Source: Posidonia oceanica
Lineage: Eukaryota > Streptophyta > Magnoliopsida > Alismatales > Posidoniaceae
NCBI GenBank assembly: GCA_037176725.1
Contig: JAZBRS010000020.1
Span: 103,496,501 to 103,560,500, forward strand
DNA: 64,000 bases
Direction: 5' to 3'
Made by a program: the position numbers and the translations under genes. This document shows positions 9,968 through 20,459 of the stretch, piece after piece (the stretch's first letter is position 1; the number at the start of each line of letters is the position of its first letter). The notes under the pieces are model-generated. The model ran no database searches. It worked only from the letters and a program-made list of their open reading frames with translations, and was not told the DNA's origin.

Positions 9968-11544
9968 GTTAAGGAATACTCCCTGGTGACTTTGGCATTG
10001 GTTCAGGGGCCCTTTGGTAGAATTTAGCAACTTAAGTCACTGATAAAACGTAGAACGCTCAATCTGGGGCGTTTAATGTAGAACACCTGAAATCCTGTGT
10101 TTAATGTCCCTCTGTAGCCGTTGAACGCTGGAAGTAGGGCGTTCAACGTAGAACACTGAAATCCACCCGTTCAACACCTTTGGATGTTTTTCTGCACAAT
10201 CTCAACAAACTTGTTATTCCATCTAGGGTCACCATTGCCCCTAGTCTCACATGAATATAATGAAACCAAAATGACCTTCATGGAACGAAAACTTAGGTTT
10301 TGGATAACAAGCCTTAGCCTCAGCTTTTTTGTCTAAAGATTGTATGCCTGACGAGGGGTTGTCTCTTCTTGAGATCCTAGCATTGGCTCATAGGCGAATA
10401 CCAAGTGACCGTCCTGAATAGGAGGGGTCAAATACGATGCGGAGTCATAAGAATTCCTAGATTTTTGCATTGTAGGCCATACAAGTTATCAATTTCATGA
10501 GGTGATATTGGTTGGGTAGATTTTACCTTATTTTCTATTTCTGGATTTTTTGATCTTTTTGGGATTTTTTTTTCAGATTTTGGGTTTTCTATTTTTTTTT
10601 GGATTTCAGGTTTTCTATTTTTTTTGGATTTTGGGTTTCTATTTTTTTTGGATTTTGGCTTTTCTTTTTTTTTTTTGGATTTTGGGTTTTCTTATTATTA
10701 TTTTTGGATTTTGGGTTTTCATTTTTTTTTTGGATTTTGGGTTTTCTGGGAGAAAAAGAATCTTCCATGAAGTTGGGAAATAGGAGACCTCACGGTTGCA
10801 AAACCTTGATAATTGAGTCCCTTGTGTATCTCGAAGGCAAGAGATACTTCAGGCTTGCTCTGGCGCCTAACTGCCCCTAGACCTAGGTTTCTGTCCCTTG
10901 CCTCTTAATGTGCAGTGTAGGGTATGGGGGAAAGAGGGTCAATGTCCTATCCTAGGATTTCTACTAAAGATTTGGAGCTTATACTCCTCCTAGTTCAAGG
11001 TCGAATCCTACTGCGCTTGGTAATTCCCCATTTTCAGTTTTGACTTTTGGATAGCTTCTTTGCTGCATTCTTTTCTCTTTTATGGACAACTTCTTTGCTG
11101 CCTTCTTTTTCCTCTCTTTCTTTTGTTGTACATGGACAGCTTTTTATTGCCTTCTTTTCTTTTTTCTTTTCTTGGGTATTTTGGCAAACGTCAGTGGTCT
11201 TACCCTTGTTTGAGTGTTCGGTCAACAGATATTCATTTATTGATGGACCGAAACACTCTTTTTTAGTACACTCCCCTCTTTTCTGCGCTTCTAAGTTTGA
11301 CTTTGGACACCTACCCAATCACAATCTACTGATATTTGCACTAGGGTAGTATGTCTGATTCAAGGGATATGTGTGGACTTGTTATTCATGAACTGGGAGG
11401 GGGCTTCTTATGATTTGCCTCTATCTCAGTGTTGGATAATTTCCCCTCCTTCTCCCACAATGTGTTTGTGAGGTGAGGCTAAGGCATGACTCCTAAGCTT
11501 CAAAAAACAGTAGGCTTCACAAGTACGGGCAATCTAGTGGCTCC
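9968..11544 (-). other. 3' untranslated region of element B
   Basis: There is no coding capacity beyond low-complexity frames. From about 10180 rightwards it is colinear with C's 28205-29460 (shared CTGCACAATCTxAACAAA, ATCTTCCATG and CAGTGTTGGAT landmarks). It includes inverted repeats GTTGAACGC..GCGTTCAAC at 10120-10165 and a T-rich repeat at 10545-10745. The left 200 bases have no match in C and contain the unresolved junction with the host ORF. Confidence 0.6.
10545..10745 (-). repeat. TTTTGGATTTTGGG tandem low-complexity repeat
   Basis: Six to seven units of about 30 bp (GGATTTTGGGTTTTC plus a T run) repeat here. The homologous place in C (28560-28735) has the same kind of repeat with GGATTTTTGGTTTT units. 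It creates spurious Phe/Gly/Trp-rich ORFs on the plus strand. Confidence 0.7.
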
Positions 11545-12995
11545 GTTTGCATGTCAAGAGTAGTACCATTTGAGATGCAGTGCATTCCAGGGATATTCAA
11601 GCCTAGTGCCATTCTATCTGGCCAAACAATAGGCATTGCCCGGATATACTTCAACTACCAAGTACGGTCCTTCCCAGTTTGGTCTAAGTTTCCCATGTTT
11701 GCGAGGACGGATTTCTTTAAGCACCCATTCACTAATAATGAATTTATGTTCAATTACTTTCTTTTTATAAGCTCTTGCAAGTCGTTCTTGGTAGAGGCGT
11801 GCATGCTTAGCTGCTTGCAACCGCTTCTCATCTAATAAATCTAACTGTAAACTTAATAACTACCTCTTATCCTCGGCATTTATCTCATCGTCAAGTTGGA
11901 TTCTAGATGAGGGGATCATGATTTCAAATGGGACTACTGTCTCCATACCATAAGTAAGGGCGAACAAGGTTTGACCCGTTGGCATCCTTATGGAGGTTCG
12001 GTAGGCCCACAAGTTATCAATTAGTTTATTTGTCCAATCAGGTCCCTTGGCACCTCCTACCGTTTTTTTAAGGATTCGGATTAACGTTTTATTAGTAGCT
12101 TCAGCTTGTCCATTACCTTGGGGGTAATATGGTGTTGAATGATGCAGCTCGATCCTGAACTTCTTACAGAGTTTTTTGAAGTCCTGTGACACGAAGATTG
12201 CGCCATTGTCTGCTACTAGTCTCTTTGGGATCCCAAATCTTGAGAGAATGTTCTTCCGCACGAACTTGCATGGGCTTGGAGCTTTGATTCAATGAACGCT
12301 TCTGCTTCGGCTCATTTGGTGAAGTATTCAGTGGCAGTGAGTATGAACTTGCTCTATTTTTCGATGTCGAAGGGTCCTACAACATCGAATGCCCACATGG
12401 AGAAGGGCCATATTGCTTGAGTTGGATTAAACTTTGATGCTGGCATGTGTATCTTGTCTACATGGATCTGGCACTGCTTGCACCTTCTCACCTTATCTGC
12501 ACAATCTGCCTCCATTGTGGGCCAGTAATAGCCTCTTCGTAATATCATTTTAGCCATGAATTGAGAACCGATGTGTCCTCCACATATCCCTTCGTGCATT
12601 TCCCTAAGGATGACTTCGACCTCCTCGTAGGTGACGCAACGAAGCTCTATTCCGCTGAAGGATCTCTTGAAAAGGACTCCGGCTCTCATGAAGTATCTTG
12701 TGGCCATCCTTCTTACTGTCTCTTTGTCTTGTGAAGTTGCATACTCAAGGAAGGTCCCATCTTGAATGTAGTTCTGGATGTCAAAGAACCACGGGTTTCC
12801 GTCATCCCTTATGTTGCAGTAAACTTCAAACTTTGTTGCCTTTGATTCTCCAATCCTCTGTTTAAGCTCCACCGCCCATGCTTCAGTTGAGTCAATGATG
12901 GATGTCCCGTGCTGCTGTACCATTATGGTTTGCTCCTGGGCATTGATGGGGAACTCGATTGTAGAAGCCAATGAAGTAAGAGCATCTGCCAGAAG
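11545..12995 (-). pseudogene. pol: Integrase of element B
   Basis: Minus strand. The HHCC zinc finger appears as H..H in HEGICGGH and C..C in CKQC (about 12470-12600). The catalytic acids are visible as D in AFDVVGPF (about 12380), D in VADNGAIF (about 12210) and E in GQAEATNK (about 12100), so the D,D,E triad is kept. The C-terminal part runs to a GPYLVVEVYPGNAY segment (11625-11690). The frame is broken by stops near 12350 and a frameshift around 12270-12330, plus stops near 11855 and 11610. Integrase inserts the cDNA copy into chromosomes; this one is dead. Confidence 0.85.
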
Positions 12996-13375
12996 GTTAT
13001 GACTCTGGAGGGTATGGACATACACCACTTGCTGGAACCGGGCTAACAGTAGACGGGCGATGCCTTTGTATGTTTCTAGCATCGGATTGAGGGTTTTGTA
13101 CATGTTCAAAATTTGCCTCAGAACCAACTGGGAGTCTCTGATGAGTTTCAGCCGCTTTGCCCCTAGCTCCAGAGCTAGGCGTAATCCGAGGATCAAAGCC
13201 TCGTATTCTGCGATGTTGTTGGTATTTGCGGTGAAGTTCAACTGAACAGCTCGCGAGATGAGGACTCCTTCTGGGGTGAGAAGCGCCACTCCTATGCCTG
13301 CCCCTTGCCTGTTGAGTGCTCCATCGAAGTAGAGGGTCCACTGTTGACTTGGAGGCTCTGCAGCTTGTATTTCTA
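12996..13375 (-). pseudogene. pol: Archaeal-like RNase H (second RNase H) of element B
   Basis: The domain opens with WTLYFDGALNRQGAGIG and continues through NNIAEYEALILGL and IRDSQLVLRQI to LLADALTSLAS. The four acidic positions (D of FDG, E of EYEA, D of RDSQ, D of ADAL) are all present. A second, aRNH-type RNase H after the ordinary one is characteristic of Tat elements. It is separated from the upstream gRH by a TAG near 13400 and otherwise reads through into integrase. Confidence 0.8.
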
Positions 13376-13400
13376 GTATTTCTTCATCTGGGAAGTCTGT

Positions 13401-13850
13401 CTAGACTGGCTGATAGTCTTCTATTGGTAAACCCGCCAAATGATCCGCTATGGCTTGCCCCTTGACCACTTTTTGAGGTACGTATTGAAGGTCAAATTCG
13501 GTGAGGAGGAGCTGCCATCTTGCCAACCTTCCAGAGAGGGCCGACTTCTCGAACATATACTTGACCTGATCCATCTTGGCAATGTAGTAGACTTTATGAG
13601 CTAGGAAATAGTACCTCAACTTTTGGGATGCCCATACCAAGGCTAGGCAATGCTTCTCTATGGCTGTGTATTTCTCCTCGTAGTCCAGGAAGGTTCTACT
13701 CAGGTAGTAGATAGCCTTTTCTTTCTTTCCATCTTCATCATGCTGGGCTAGCACTACTCCTATTGAGAATGAGGTGACCGCCACATATAGCAACAAAGGC
13801 TTCGTTGGTTTGGGTGCTGACAGGACGGGAGGACTCATAAGATATGCTTT
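13401..13850 (-). pseudogene. pol: Classical RNase H domain of element B, catalytically degenerate
   Basis: The fold is recognisable from AIYYLSRTFLDYEEKYTAIE and KGQAIADHLAGLP. The usual catalytic start (LYxDAS) reads LLLYVAVTSFSIG, lacking the first aspartate. Loss of activity here agrees with the aRNH downstream having taken over, as described for Tat elements. The frame is open from about 13838 to 13401. Confidence 0.75.
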
Positions 13851-15080
13851 GAGCTTATCAAAAGATTTTTGGCAGCTTTTATCCCAAGCAAACTCCTTTC
13901 CCCCTTTTAACAGCTCGTAGAAGGGTTTACATCGATCGGCGTGTTGTGAAATAAACCTCCTGATGAATTGTAAACGCCCAATGAGTCCTCTGAGCTCCTT
14001 GATGTTTCATGGGGGAGGCATTTGTGCAATTGCCTTAGCCTTCTATGGGTCTACTTTAATTCCTCTTTTGCTAATGATGAAGCCCAGTAGTTTCCCGGCA
14101 GTCACTCCAAACACATACTTCTTTGGGTTCATTTTCAGCTGATATTGTCTTGCTTTGCTCAGTACCCTTCTTAGTGCTTTAAAGTGTCCTTCCCTTGTTT
14201 TTTATTTGACTAGGATGTCGTCAACGTACACCTTCATGCAATCGTGCATCATGTTGTGGAAGATAGCCATCATCGCCCTTTGATATGTTGCACCGGCATT
14301 CTTGAGCCCAAAAGGCATGACCACATAACAGTATGTTCCCCATGGTGTAATGAATGACATCTTGTCCTGGTTTTCTTCTGCTAGCTTGATCTGATTGTAG
14401 CCGGAGAAACCATCCATGAATGACAACATCTCGAATCTTGTTGTATTATTTACTAGCAAGTCAATGTGTGGCAAAGGGAAATCATCTTTGGGACAAGCAG
14501 CATTGAGGTTGCGGTAGTCAATGCAAACTCTAACTCTTCCGTCCTTCTTGGCCACTAGCACTGTGTTGGAGACCCAGTTGGGGTATACGACCACCCTGAT
14601 GAATTTTGCCTTGTCGAGTTTGTCAATTTCTTCCTTTACTTTGAGCGCGAGCTTCGGCCTAAGTCGCCTCAACTTCTGCTTGACGGGTTTCGCTCCACGG
14701 TTCAGTGGAAGTAGGTGTTCCACTAGGGCTGATTGTAGACCAGGCATGTCTTCGTATTTGAAGGCCAACACATCCACAAACTCCTTTAGGATTTGCACCA
14801 TCTCTGCTTGTTCTTCCGGGCTCAAATTAGCACTTATAAGTATCGACTTTGGCTCTTCTGTGGTCCCCAAGTTGACCTCTATGGTTTCTTCCTCGACTGC
14901 CTTAGTCTGCTCATCATACTTGTCCATGAGGTGCTTAAGTAGGTCTGAGTCGGCCTCTTGATCTTCTTCGTTGCTGCTACAATTGATTAGCTCATATGCC
15001 TCAACCCCTGCACACTTTCCAGATGGATCAAATTCCTCTACTAGGAAAACAATGTTAGCAGTAGCTAGCTCTTGAGGCAT
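13851..15080 (-). pseudogene. pol: Reverse transcriptase of element B
   Basis: An open frame spans 15080-14202. It holds an acidic N-terminal linker, then KKDGRVRVCIDYRNLN, FMDGFSGYNQI, MPFGLKNAGATYQRAM and the catalytic YVDD at 14218-14229. A stop lies just after YVDDILVK (about 14200) and further stops fall in the thumb/connection region (about 14050 and 14010). The likely exon start follows an acceptor near 15085, see the intron entry. The sequence is of the gypsy/Tat RT class. Confidence 0.88.
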
Positions 15081-15084
15081 TGCC

Positions 15085-15285
15085 TCCGTGTATTAACACA
15101 CATGAAGAGTTTTCGAAGCAGTGGTCAAAATTGACCGCGAGCTGCTAGAGCCAACATAGTGATCCTTTCCTCCCTTATTGAAAATAGAAAGCAAATTGCA
15201 ATTATTCTTAGGAAAAGAAAACAATGAAGAATTAAAAAGTCTTTTATTTACAGAATCTAAGGGGATGCCCCAAGAGTTACCTCCA
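15085..15285 (-). other. Putative intron between PRO and RT in element B
   Basis: Between the end of the proline-rich linker and the RT frame, about 200 bases have stops in all frames. A donor-like GATGGAG/GTAACT (about 15284) and an acceptor-like ..CACGGAG/GC (about 15085) bound it. An intron at this place is a known Ogre feature. The minus strand also has AATAAA near 15245. C keeps the same donor region (29745-29795). Exact splice sites are inferred. Confidence 0.45.
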
Positions 15286-15721
15286 TCAGTAGAGGTTGGA
15301 GCCTTTCTAAAAGGACTCGTCATTGTTGACGTTCCCACCATCTTCGAAAAGCTCATGATCCGCTCCTAGGTCAGGATCGCTTTCAAGCTCGTGGGGCTGC
15401 GGATCTGTTCGCGGTGAGGCGGCAAACCTTGTCTACTAGTCGTTGTGACCTGTGCAGAGTTTGCTCTGTGAGTTGCTCTAGAGAAGAACGAAGGTTTGAG
15501 GCTGGAGAAAGAGGAGGCTTGGAAGCGGCAGTGCCGGAAGGAGAAAGAAGAGGAGGTGGCATGTCCGGAGGTGCGAGAGCCGATGCGCTTGATAGTGGCG
15601 GCGATGGTGATTCCTCAGCAGGCAGAGGAATCCCTTTTGCAGTCTGACCTGCTGGAGGCTCTGCTTGCAAATCAAGTGGCGATGGTGATTCCTTAGCAGG
15701 CGGAGGAATTTCTTTTGCAGT
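15286..15721 (-). pseudogene. pol: Proline-rich linker of element B, with 26-codon duplication
   Basis: Minus strand. The segment reads AKEIPPPAKESPSP, then LDLQAEPPAGQTAKGIPLP, ending in a basic stretch and an acidic tail. The unit LDLQAEPxxGQTAKxIPxP occurs twice (about 78 bp apart once the solo LTR is removed); its first copy lies at 17000-17035 on the far side of the LTR. No catalytic motif; it is a spacer between protease and RT. One TAG lies near 15380. Confidence 0.6.
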
Positions 15722-15903
15722 TGTGGATATGGGGTTTTGGAGGAGAAGAGCTTGTTTTGTATATTTATGCTTTCTTGGCATCCCCTTTTTTGGTATCCAA
15801 CTCTGTCACTCCACAGGTGATGGAATTGGTGTGATCGCCACTCTAGGTTCGCTTTCGCCGGCCCTCGAGACGCCTTGGGAGATGTGGGGTGTGGGTTTGG
15901 CTA

Positions 15904-15932
15904 CCTTGGGACAATGCCAGCGTTGCCCAAGG
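15904..15932 (-). repeat. Long hairpin in the R/U5 part of LTR-1
   Basis: CCTTGGG and CCCAAGG flank an inner CAAyGC..GCGTTG, giving about 13 paired bases with one bulge. The same structure is at 25623-25651 (LTR-2) and 34003-34031 (LTR-3), where the inner stem CAACGC/GCGTTG is perfect. Confidence 0.7.
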
Positions 15933-16387
15933 GTGCCCGTGCTTGGTGAGTCTCTTCTTCTTCTTCTTCTTCTTCTTCTTCTTCCTTGTAAAATAGATGT
16001 TAGAAAAACAAATGTATGGATTAATATGGTGTAGTAGCTTATTCAGAGTACATAGAATAGAACATAAAGAAACACGGAAAAACACTTACCCAAGGGGTTT
16101 GATCCCCTCGGTTGCAACTAATGGAAATGAATATGCTTTGCTATACTACGAAATAGAAATATGATATGAAAAAGAAAAACTAAAAGGGAGAGCCGCACAG
16201 AGTGCCAAATGCATCAACATGATGTTACTAACGACAGAGGAAGACTCAAGCTTTTTCTCACTCGGAATCGCCTTTCTCAAAACTCTCTCAAAATCTGGTT
16301 TCTCTCTCTAGGAATCTCCCCACTATTTTTCACTTCTCAAAAATCTGTACTCCTAAAAAACATCCGTCCCTTGACCCTGTGGGGGTA

Positions 16388-16411
16388 CCCCTGCTTTTAT
16401 AGAAGCAGGGG
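16388..16411 (-). promoter_or_regulatory. TATA box within a 9-bp inverted repeat (LTR-1)
   Basis: The sense strand reads CCCCTGCTT-CTATAA-AAGCAGGGG, so a TATA box (CTATAAAAG) spans the loop and the adjoining arm of a perfect 9-bp inverted repeat. It is conserved in LTR-2 (26080-26103, one arm mismatch) and LTR-3 (34456-34479). Transcription would be expected to start about 30 bases to the left. Confidence 0.65.
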
Positions 16412-16465
16412 AGGAACAATAAAGGAATTGAATTACCAGATCAGCAAACTTTCCAATTCAGGGGT

Positions 16466-16781
16466 GTTATACGCTGGAAACCCAGCACATAACGTTATAA
16501 GCTGGAATCCCAGCGTATAACGACCTCCGAGGTACAGTTGCCAGGATAAAGGAATATTCTCCAATTAAAAGTTGATTAAGTGTCATTAAATTAGTGTTAA
16601 TTTCCTTGACTGGTCAACGGAGTCTACAGAAGGCAAAAAACACAGATTTCGTATTTGGCCAAATAAAGAAAGTTTGTGGCTGGCACTGGGCTTCCACGTT
16701 AGACATTGGAAAATCAACGTCCAACGTTATAAGCTGGGAATCCAGCGTATAACGTTATAAGTTGTGAATCTAGCGTATAAC
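16466..16781 (-). repeat. Two GTTATACGC-type inverted-repeat clusters in LTR-1
   Basis: Cluster 16466-16521 has two stems of the type GTTATAxGCTGG-AATC-CCAGCGTATAAC, up to 12 paired bases with a 4-base loop. Cluster 16698-16781 has three units, including GTTAGAC../ACGTCCAAC. These sit in the U3 part, upstream of the TATA box. Confidence 0.7.
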
Positions 16782-16999
16782 GCCCTCAATCAGTCCAACT
16801 TCCAAATTTGGTCAAGAAATGAAGGACATTCAAGTTGTTGACACTTAAAGCTTAATAAGGGATGAAAATAATGTTTTGAACTAGAGAATAGGTGTTTGGC
16901 TCAAGTGAGAGGTCCTGGATTGAGCAACGAGCTTCTAGGGACGACCTAATGCAACAGACTACACTACCATGAAGGGAGTACCAAAATGGGGTATCTACA

Positions 17000-18364
17000 G
17001 CAGTCTGACCTTCTAGAGGTTCTGCTTGCAAATCAAGTGTTTGGAATAGGCCAGAAATGTCTTCGTCGGCCGTGTCCTCTTCACTTGGGAGGGTGAACTC
17101 TGTTGATTTCGCCAATATTATGTTTCCCAGCGAGGATGTATTCGGATTGAAGAACCCTACGCTGGTGAAGTGATTTTGTAAGCTCCACTGTAGCAGCTGC
17201 TCATTGGGGAACTGGTTGAAACCAAGTCCCACTTTTCCTTCTCCATCATAAGCTTGTACTGGCTCCTTCAATCCTTTTCCATCTGGGCCTAAGCCCTGGC
17301 CTTCCTTGTAGCCAATCTTTCTCATTATCTCCCACCTTACGCTCATGAAGGGTATTTTGGACTTTGGAGATACTTTCACTTTGTAAGTCAGCTTGGGTTT
17401 GACCCATTTCTCCCTCAGCTCAACCATGGATACAATGCTCTTGCCTTTCTCAGCTCTGGTTGGCTTTTCTCGCACACTGACCTTGTGCGGTAAGTATATT
17501 ACATTGGCCTCAGCTTCTTTGATTGGTACGTCCCCCGCTATTTTTATAATCTTCCCGTCGTGAGGGAATTTCAAACATTGGTGCCAAGGGGATGATACTC
17601 CTTTCAGGTTGTTAAGCCATTGCCTCCCCAAGATGATCTGGTATGGAACATTCATGTCTATGACAATTAATTGGGTTAGAACCTGAGTTGGTCCTATCTC
17701 GATTTTTGTAGTCCATTTGCCGTGAGCCTTTCTCTTGCTATCGTCATATCTGACAATAGTCATATCTATGGGGGTTAGCAAGGCCTCATTTACACCTAGA
17801 GCTCTTATAGTGGACAAGGAGCAAATGTTCATTGATTCCCTGATGTCTATTAGCACACCAGACACTAAATGATTATTTACAAAAATGGTTACATTTGGTG
17901 GTGCTTTTCTTCTTTCTAGTGGTGCTAGCTCATTATCAGAAAATGTGATTACAAGCTCTACAAAAGCTGCCATAGCTATTACATGAACATCTTCTACCGG
18001 CATGTCTGGGGCAACTTGTGCCTTCTCTAGTACTTCTTGTAGAGCCTTTCTATGTTGGACTGAGTTGCTTATGAGATCGAAGATGGAGATCCTGGCTTGT
18101 GTTTTCTTCAGCTGTTCTAGGATGTCATACTCTATTGGCACTGGTCCTTCTTGCGGCCTAACTGGTTCTACTTGCTCTACTGGTGGCACTATCCGGTTTG
18201 ACAACCTTCCTCCTTTGGTAATAGGTGCTGCTGCCTCATCTACCTTGCTTTGGCCGCTTGGCTCTTCTTTCTTTCTAATCATAGTGTATGGCAAGGCGAA
18301 GACAGGCTTCTTTTGCTTAGGCCTCCCAAGCTCTAGTGGATCAGTGGCTCTAGCTGACTGTCCT
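17000..18364 (-). pseudogene. pol: Second protease-fold domain plus G-patch (element B)
   Basis: Minus strand, open across the segment. After a basic N-terminal region (ATDPLELGRPKQKK) comes a retropepsin-like fold: NVTIFVNNHLVSGVLIDIRESMNICS (17820-17890), then IDMNVPYQIILGRQWL (about 17640). The active-site triplet, normally D-T/S-G, reads D-I-R, so it is probably inactive. A G-patch follows (IMRKIGYKEGQGLG, about 17290-17330). G-patch domains after protease are known in several retroelements and bind RNA. It lies downstream of an intact-looking protease (22956-23600) in the same polyprotein. Confidence 0.75.
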
Positions 18365-18429
18365 GCTGGTGTAGATACCCCATTTTTTTTAATTTTTTGT
18401 GCTGTGGAATCTCTCTCTCTGGTGGTTCT

Positions 18430-18840
18430 CTCCCAAACTTCAAAACAAACCCTAAAAACCAAACCCCAAAATCACACCCCTTTTCTAAGCCAAAAACCAC
18501 TCACTAAGCCCTAAAAAAACCCTAGGTTAAAACCCTAGAAAACTCTAGGAAATCAAAACTCTAAACCCTAGAAAACCCTAGGTTAAACCCTAAGAAAACT
18601 CTAGGATTCACCACTCCCAAAAACCCTAGAAAAAACCCTAGGTCACACACTTTCCAAAACCTAGAAAACCCTAGAAAAAATCCTAGGTCACACACATTTC
18701 CAAAACCTTAAACCCTAGAAAAAACCCTAGGTCACACACATTTCCAAAACCTTAAACCCTAGAAAAAACCCTAGGTCACATTCACCATTTCCAAAACCCA
18801 AATCCTAAACCTAAAATCCAATTTCCCAAACCCATTTCCA
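18430..18840 (+). repeat. Telobox-like AAACCCTAG array at LTR-5 start
   Basis: More than fifteen copies of CCCTAGAAAA, CCCTAGGTTAAA and ACCCTAGGTCACAC occur within 400 bp. Three consecutive copies of a unit containing CCTAGGTCACACACATTTCC fall at 18640-18780. It resembles degenerate plant telomere repeat but is irregular and lies inside the U3 of an LTR. Confidence 0.75.
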
Positions 18841-18859
18841 AAACCAAAGCCCAAGCCCA

Positions 18860-18869
18860 ATCTTTCTTC

Positions 18870-18900
<31 letters not shown>

Positions 18901-19245
18901 TTCTTTCTATTTTCGCAGCCTAGCCCAACAACCCCCTTCTTTCACTTTTTTTCCTTGTGGGCCCAGCTCAACCTCTCCACCACCTTCCTTCTCTTTTTTC
19001 TTCCCTTCTTTTCCTTCTTCTTTCCTCCTCCTTTCTTTCTTCCTTTCCTTCTTTTTTCTTTTTACTTTTTTTCCTCTTTTCTTCCAGCCCGGCCCAGCAG
19101 CCCTTTCTCTTTTTCTCTCTTTCTTTTTTATTTTTTCTCAGGCCCAACCCACCTTTCACTCCTCCTCTTTTCTTCCTTTTTCTCTGTTTTTCTCCTCTGG
19201 CCCACAACCATTTCCTCTTCTTTTTCCTTTCCCCAACCCGACATC
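18860..19245 (+). repeat. Pyrimidine-rich tract of LTR-5
   Basis: This is a (TTTC)n microsatellite (18864-18910) followed by long CT-rich sequence, the counterpart of LTR-4's purine tract on the opposite strand. No gene. Confidence 0.8.
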
Positions 19246-20459
19246 ACCATCGCTTCTCTTCCCCCTGCCATTTCCCTCCACCACAGCTACTTAAAACCAG
19301 CACTCAACACCTACTCACTCACACAGCCACACCTACAGCGCAGCTGCTCAACACTCCACCCTCTGCACCCACTCACCACAACCTCTGCTGCATGCCATCG
19401 TCCGGCGGTGGCCGTCTCACAGACCACCTTTCGCCAGCAGCTTCCCAGAGACTGCCAATCCCCTGCCAGCCACCGCCTTTCCTTCTACGCGCCCATGCCC
19501 ACTCAATTGCCTGCATAGACCAAAACCCATCTCCCTCTCAATCCAGAAGGTGGGCAATTCACACACAGCACGCACCAGAATTCACCAACAATCTCCTTCT
19601 TCCTCTGTAGAACAGTAGCCACTTCTTCCTCCCAAGCACCCCAGCCACCTGAGACCACAACACTGCCCACCATCCTCTTCCCCAGCTTCCCACGACCACT
19701 ACGAGCGTGAGAGACCACCGGAGAGAGCCACAGCCCCGCACAGACCACCGCAATTCACTATGAGGACCCAATTTCTGTTCTCCAGCATCGCAGCGCCAAA
19801 CTTCCTCTTGTCTGGCTCTAGAACACCCTCGCGGCACCAAGAGCAGCCTCCGATTGCCGCCAACAGCCGCAGCACCTCCGCGGACCATTGCCAGACTGTC
19901 GCACCCACTGCACATTGCCAGCGCGTCTCAGACGTCGTCACAGGTAACAAACTTTATATTTAGACTCCATGCATGCCTCTTCTGCTTCCTAGATAGATAG
20001 AAGTAAGTTTAGAGCCTTGTAGCTGTAAGTCGTCGCCGCCCCTATAGTCGTCTTCCCCGACAAGCCTCTGCAGCGCCGCTGCGTTCCAGGCCTCCTTCGA
20101 CCTCCGGATCTGCTCCCCGAGGACCGCCGCACCGCCAGGAAGTTGATCCGACGCCGTCCGAACTCTTCCGCAGCCCCTAGCGCCACCTCTGCCTCCGACA
20201 TCCTCTGCTGAAAGTCAACTAGGTCGGCAGGGCGCTCCAGCAACCGCCGCGCGCCGCTGAAGCCATTGGAGCCTTCGCTGCAACCGTCTCTAGCTTCCCC
20301 GGGCCTCAGGCCAGCCTCCTGCGCGTCGCTCAGTCGCCACGCACCCTTTCTTCCCTGGCAAAAGTAATGCAGTGTCGGGCGACACTGTAGCACTGTAGCT
20401 GCATATAGTTTTGATTTTGTTTTGGTTTGGTGCATTGAAATAAATTGCTGCAGTTTATT

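Larger units (their letters stand above)
15722..16999 (-). mobile_element. Solo LTR-1 (B/C family short LTR)
   Basis: On the plus strand it starts TGTGGATATGGGGTTTTGG and ends AAAATGGGGTATCTACA. The sense strand is minus, because the matching LTR-2 and LTR-3 have their primer sites at the left. It is flanked by GCAGT (15717-15721, 17000-17004), and the host codon phase is restored across the insertion. At 1278 bp it is the same family as B's own LTR-2 (1351 bp). It contains a TATA box inside an inverted repeat, two GTTATACGC-type palindrome clusters and a TTC microsatellite (15955-15985). Confidence 0.92.

Noticed and set aside
18430..18840. Interstitial telomere array
   Set aside because: The CCCTAG words are irregular in length and lie within the U3 of an LTR present elsewhere in the window; there is no run of exact CCCTAAA repeats.
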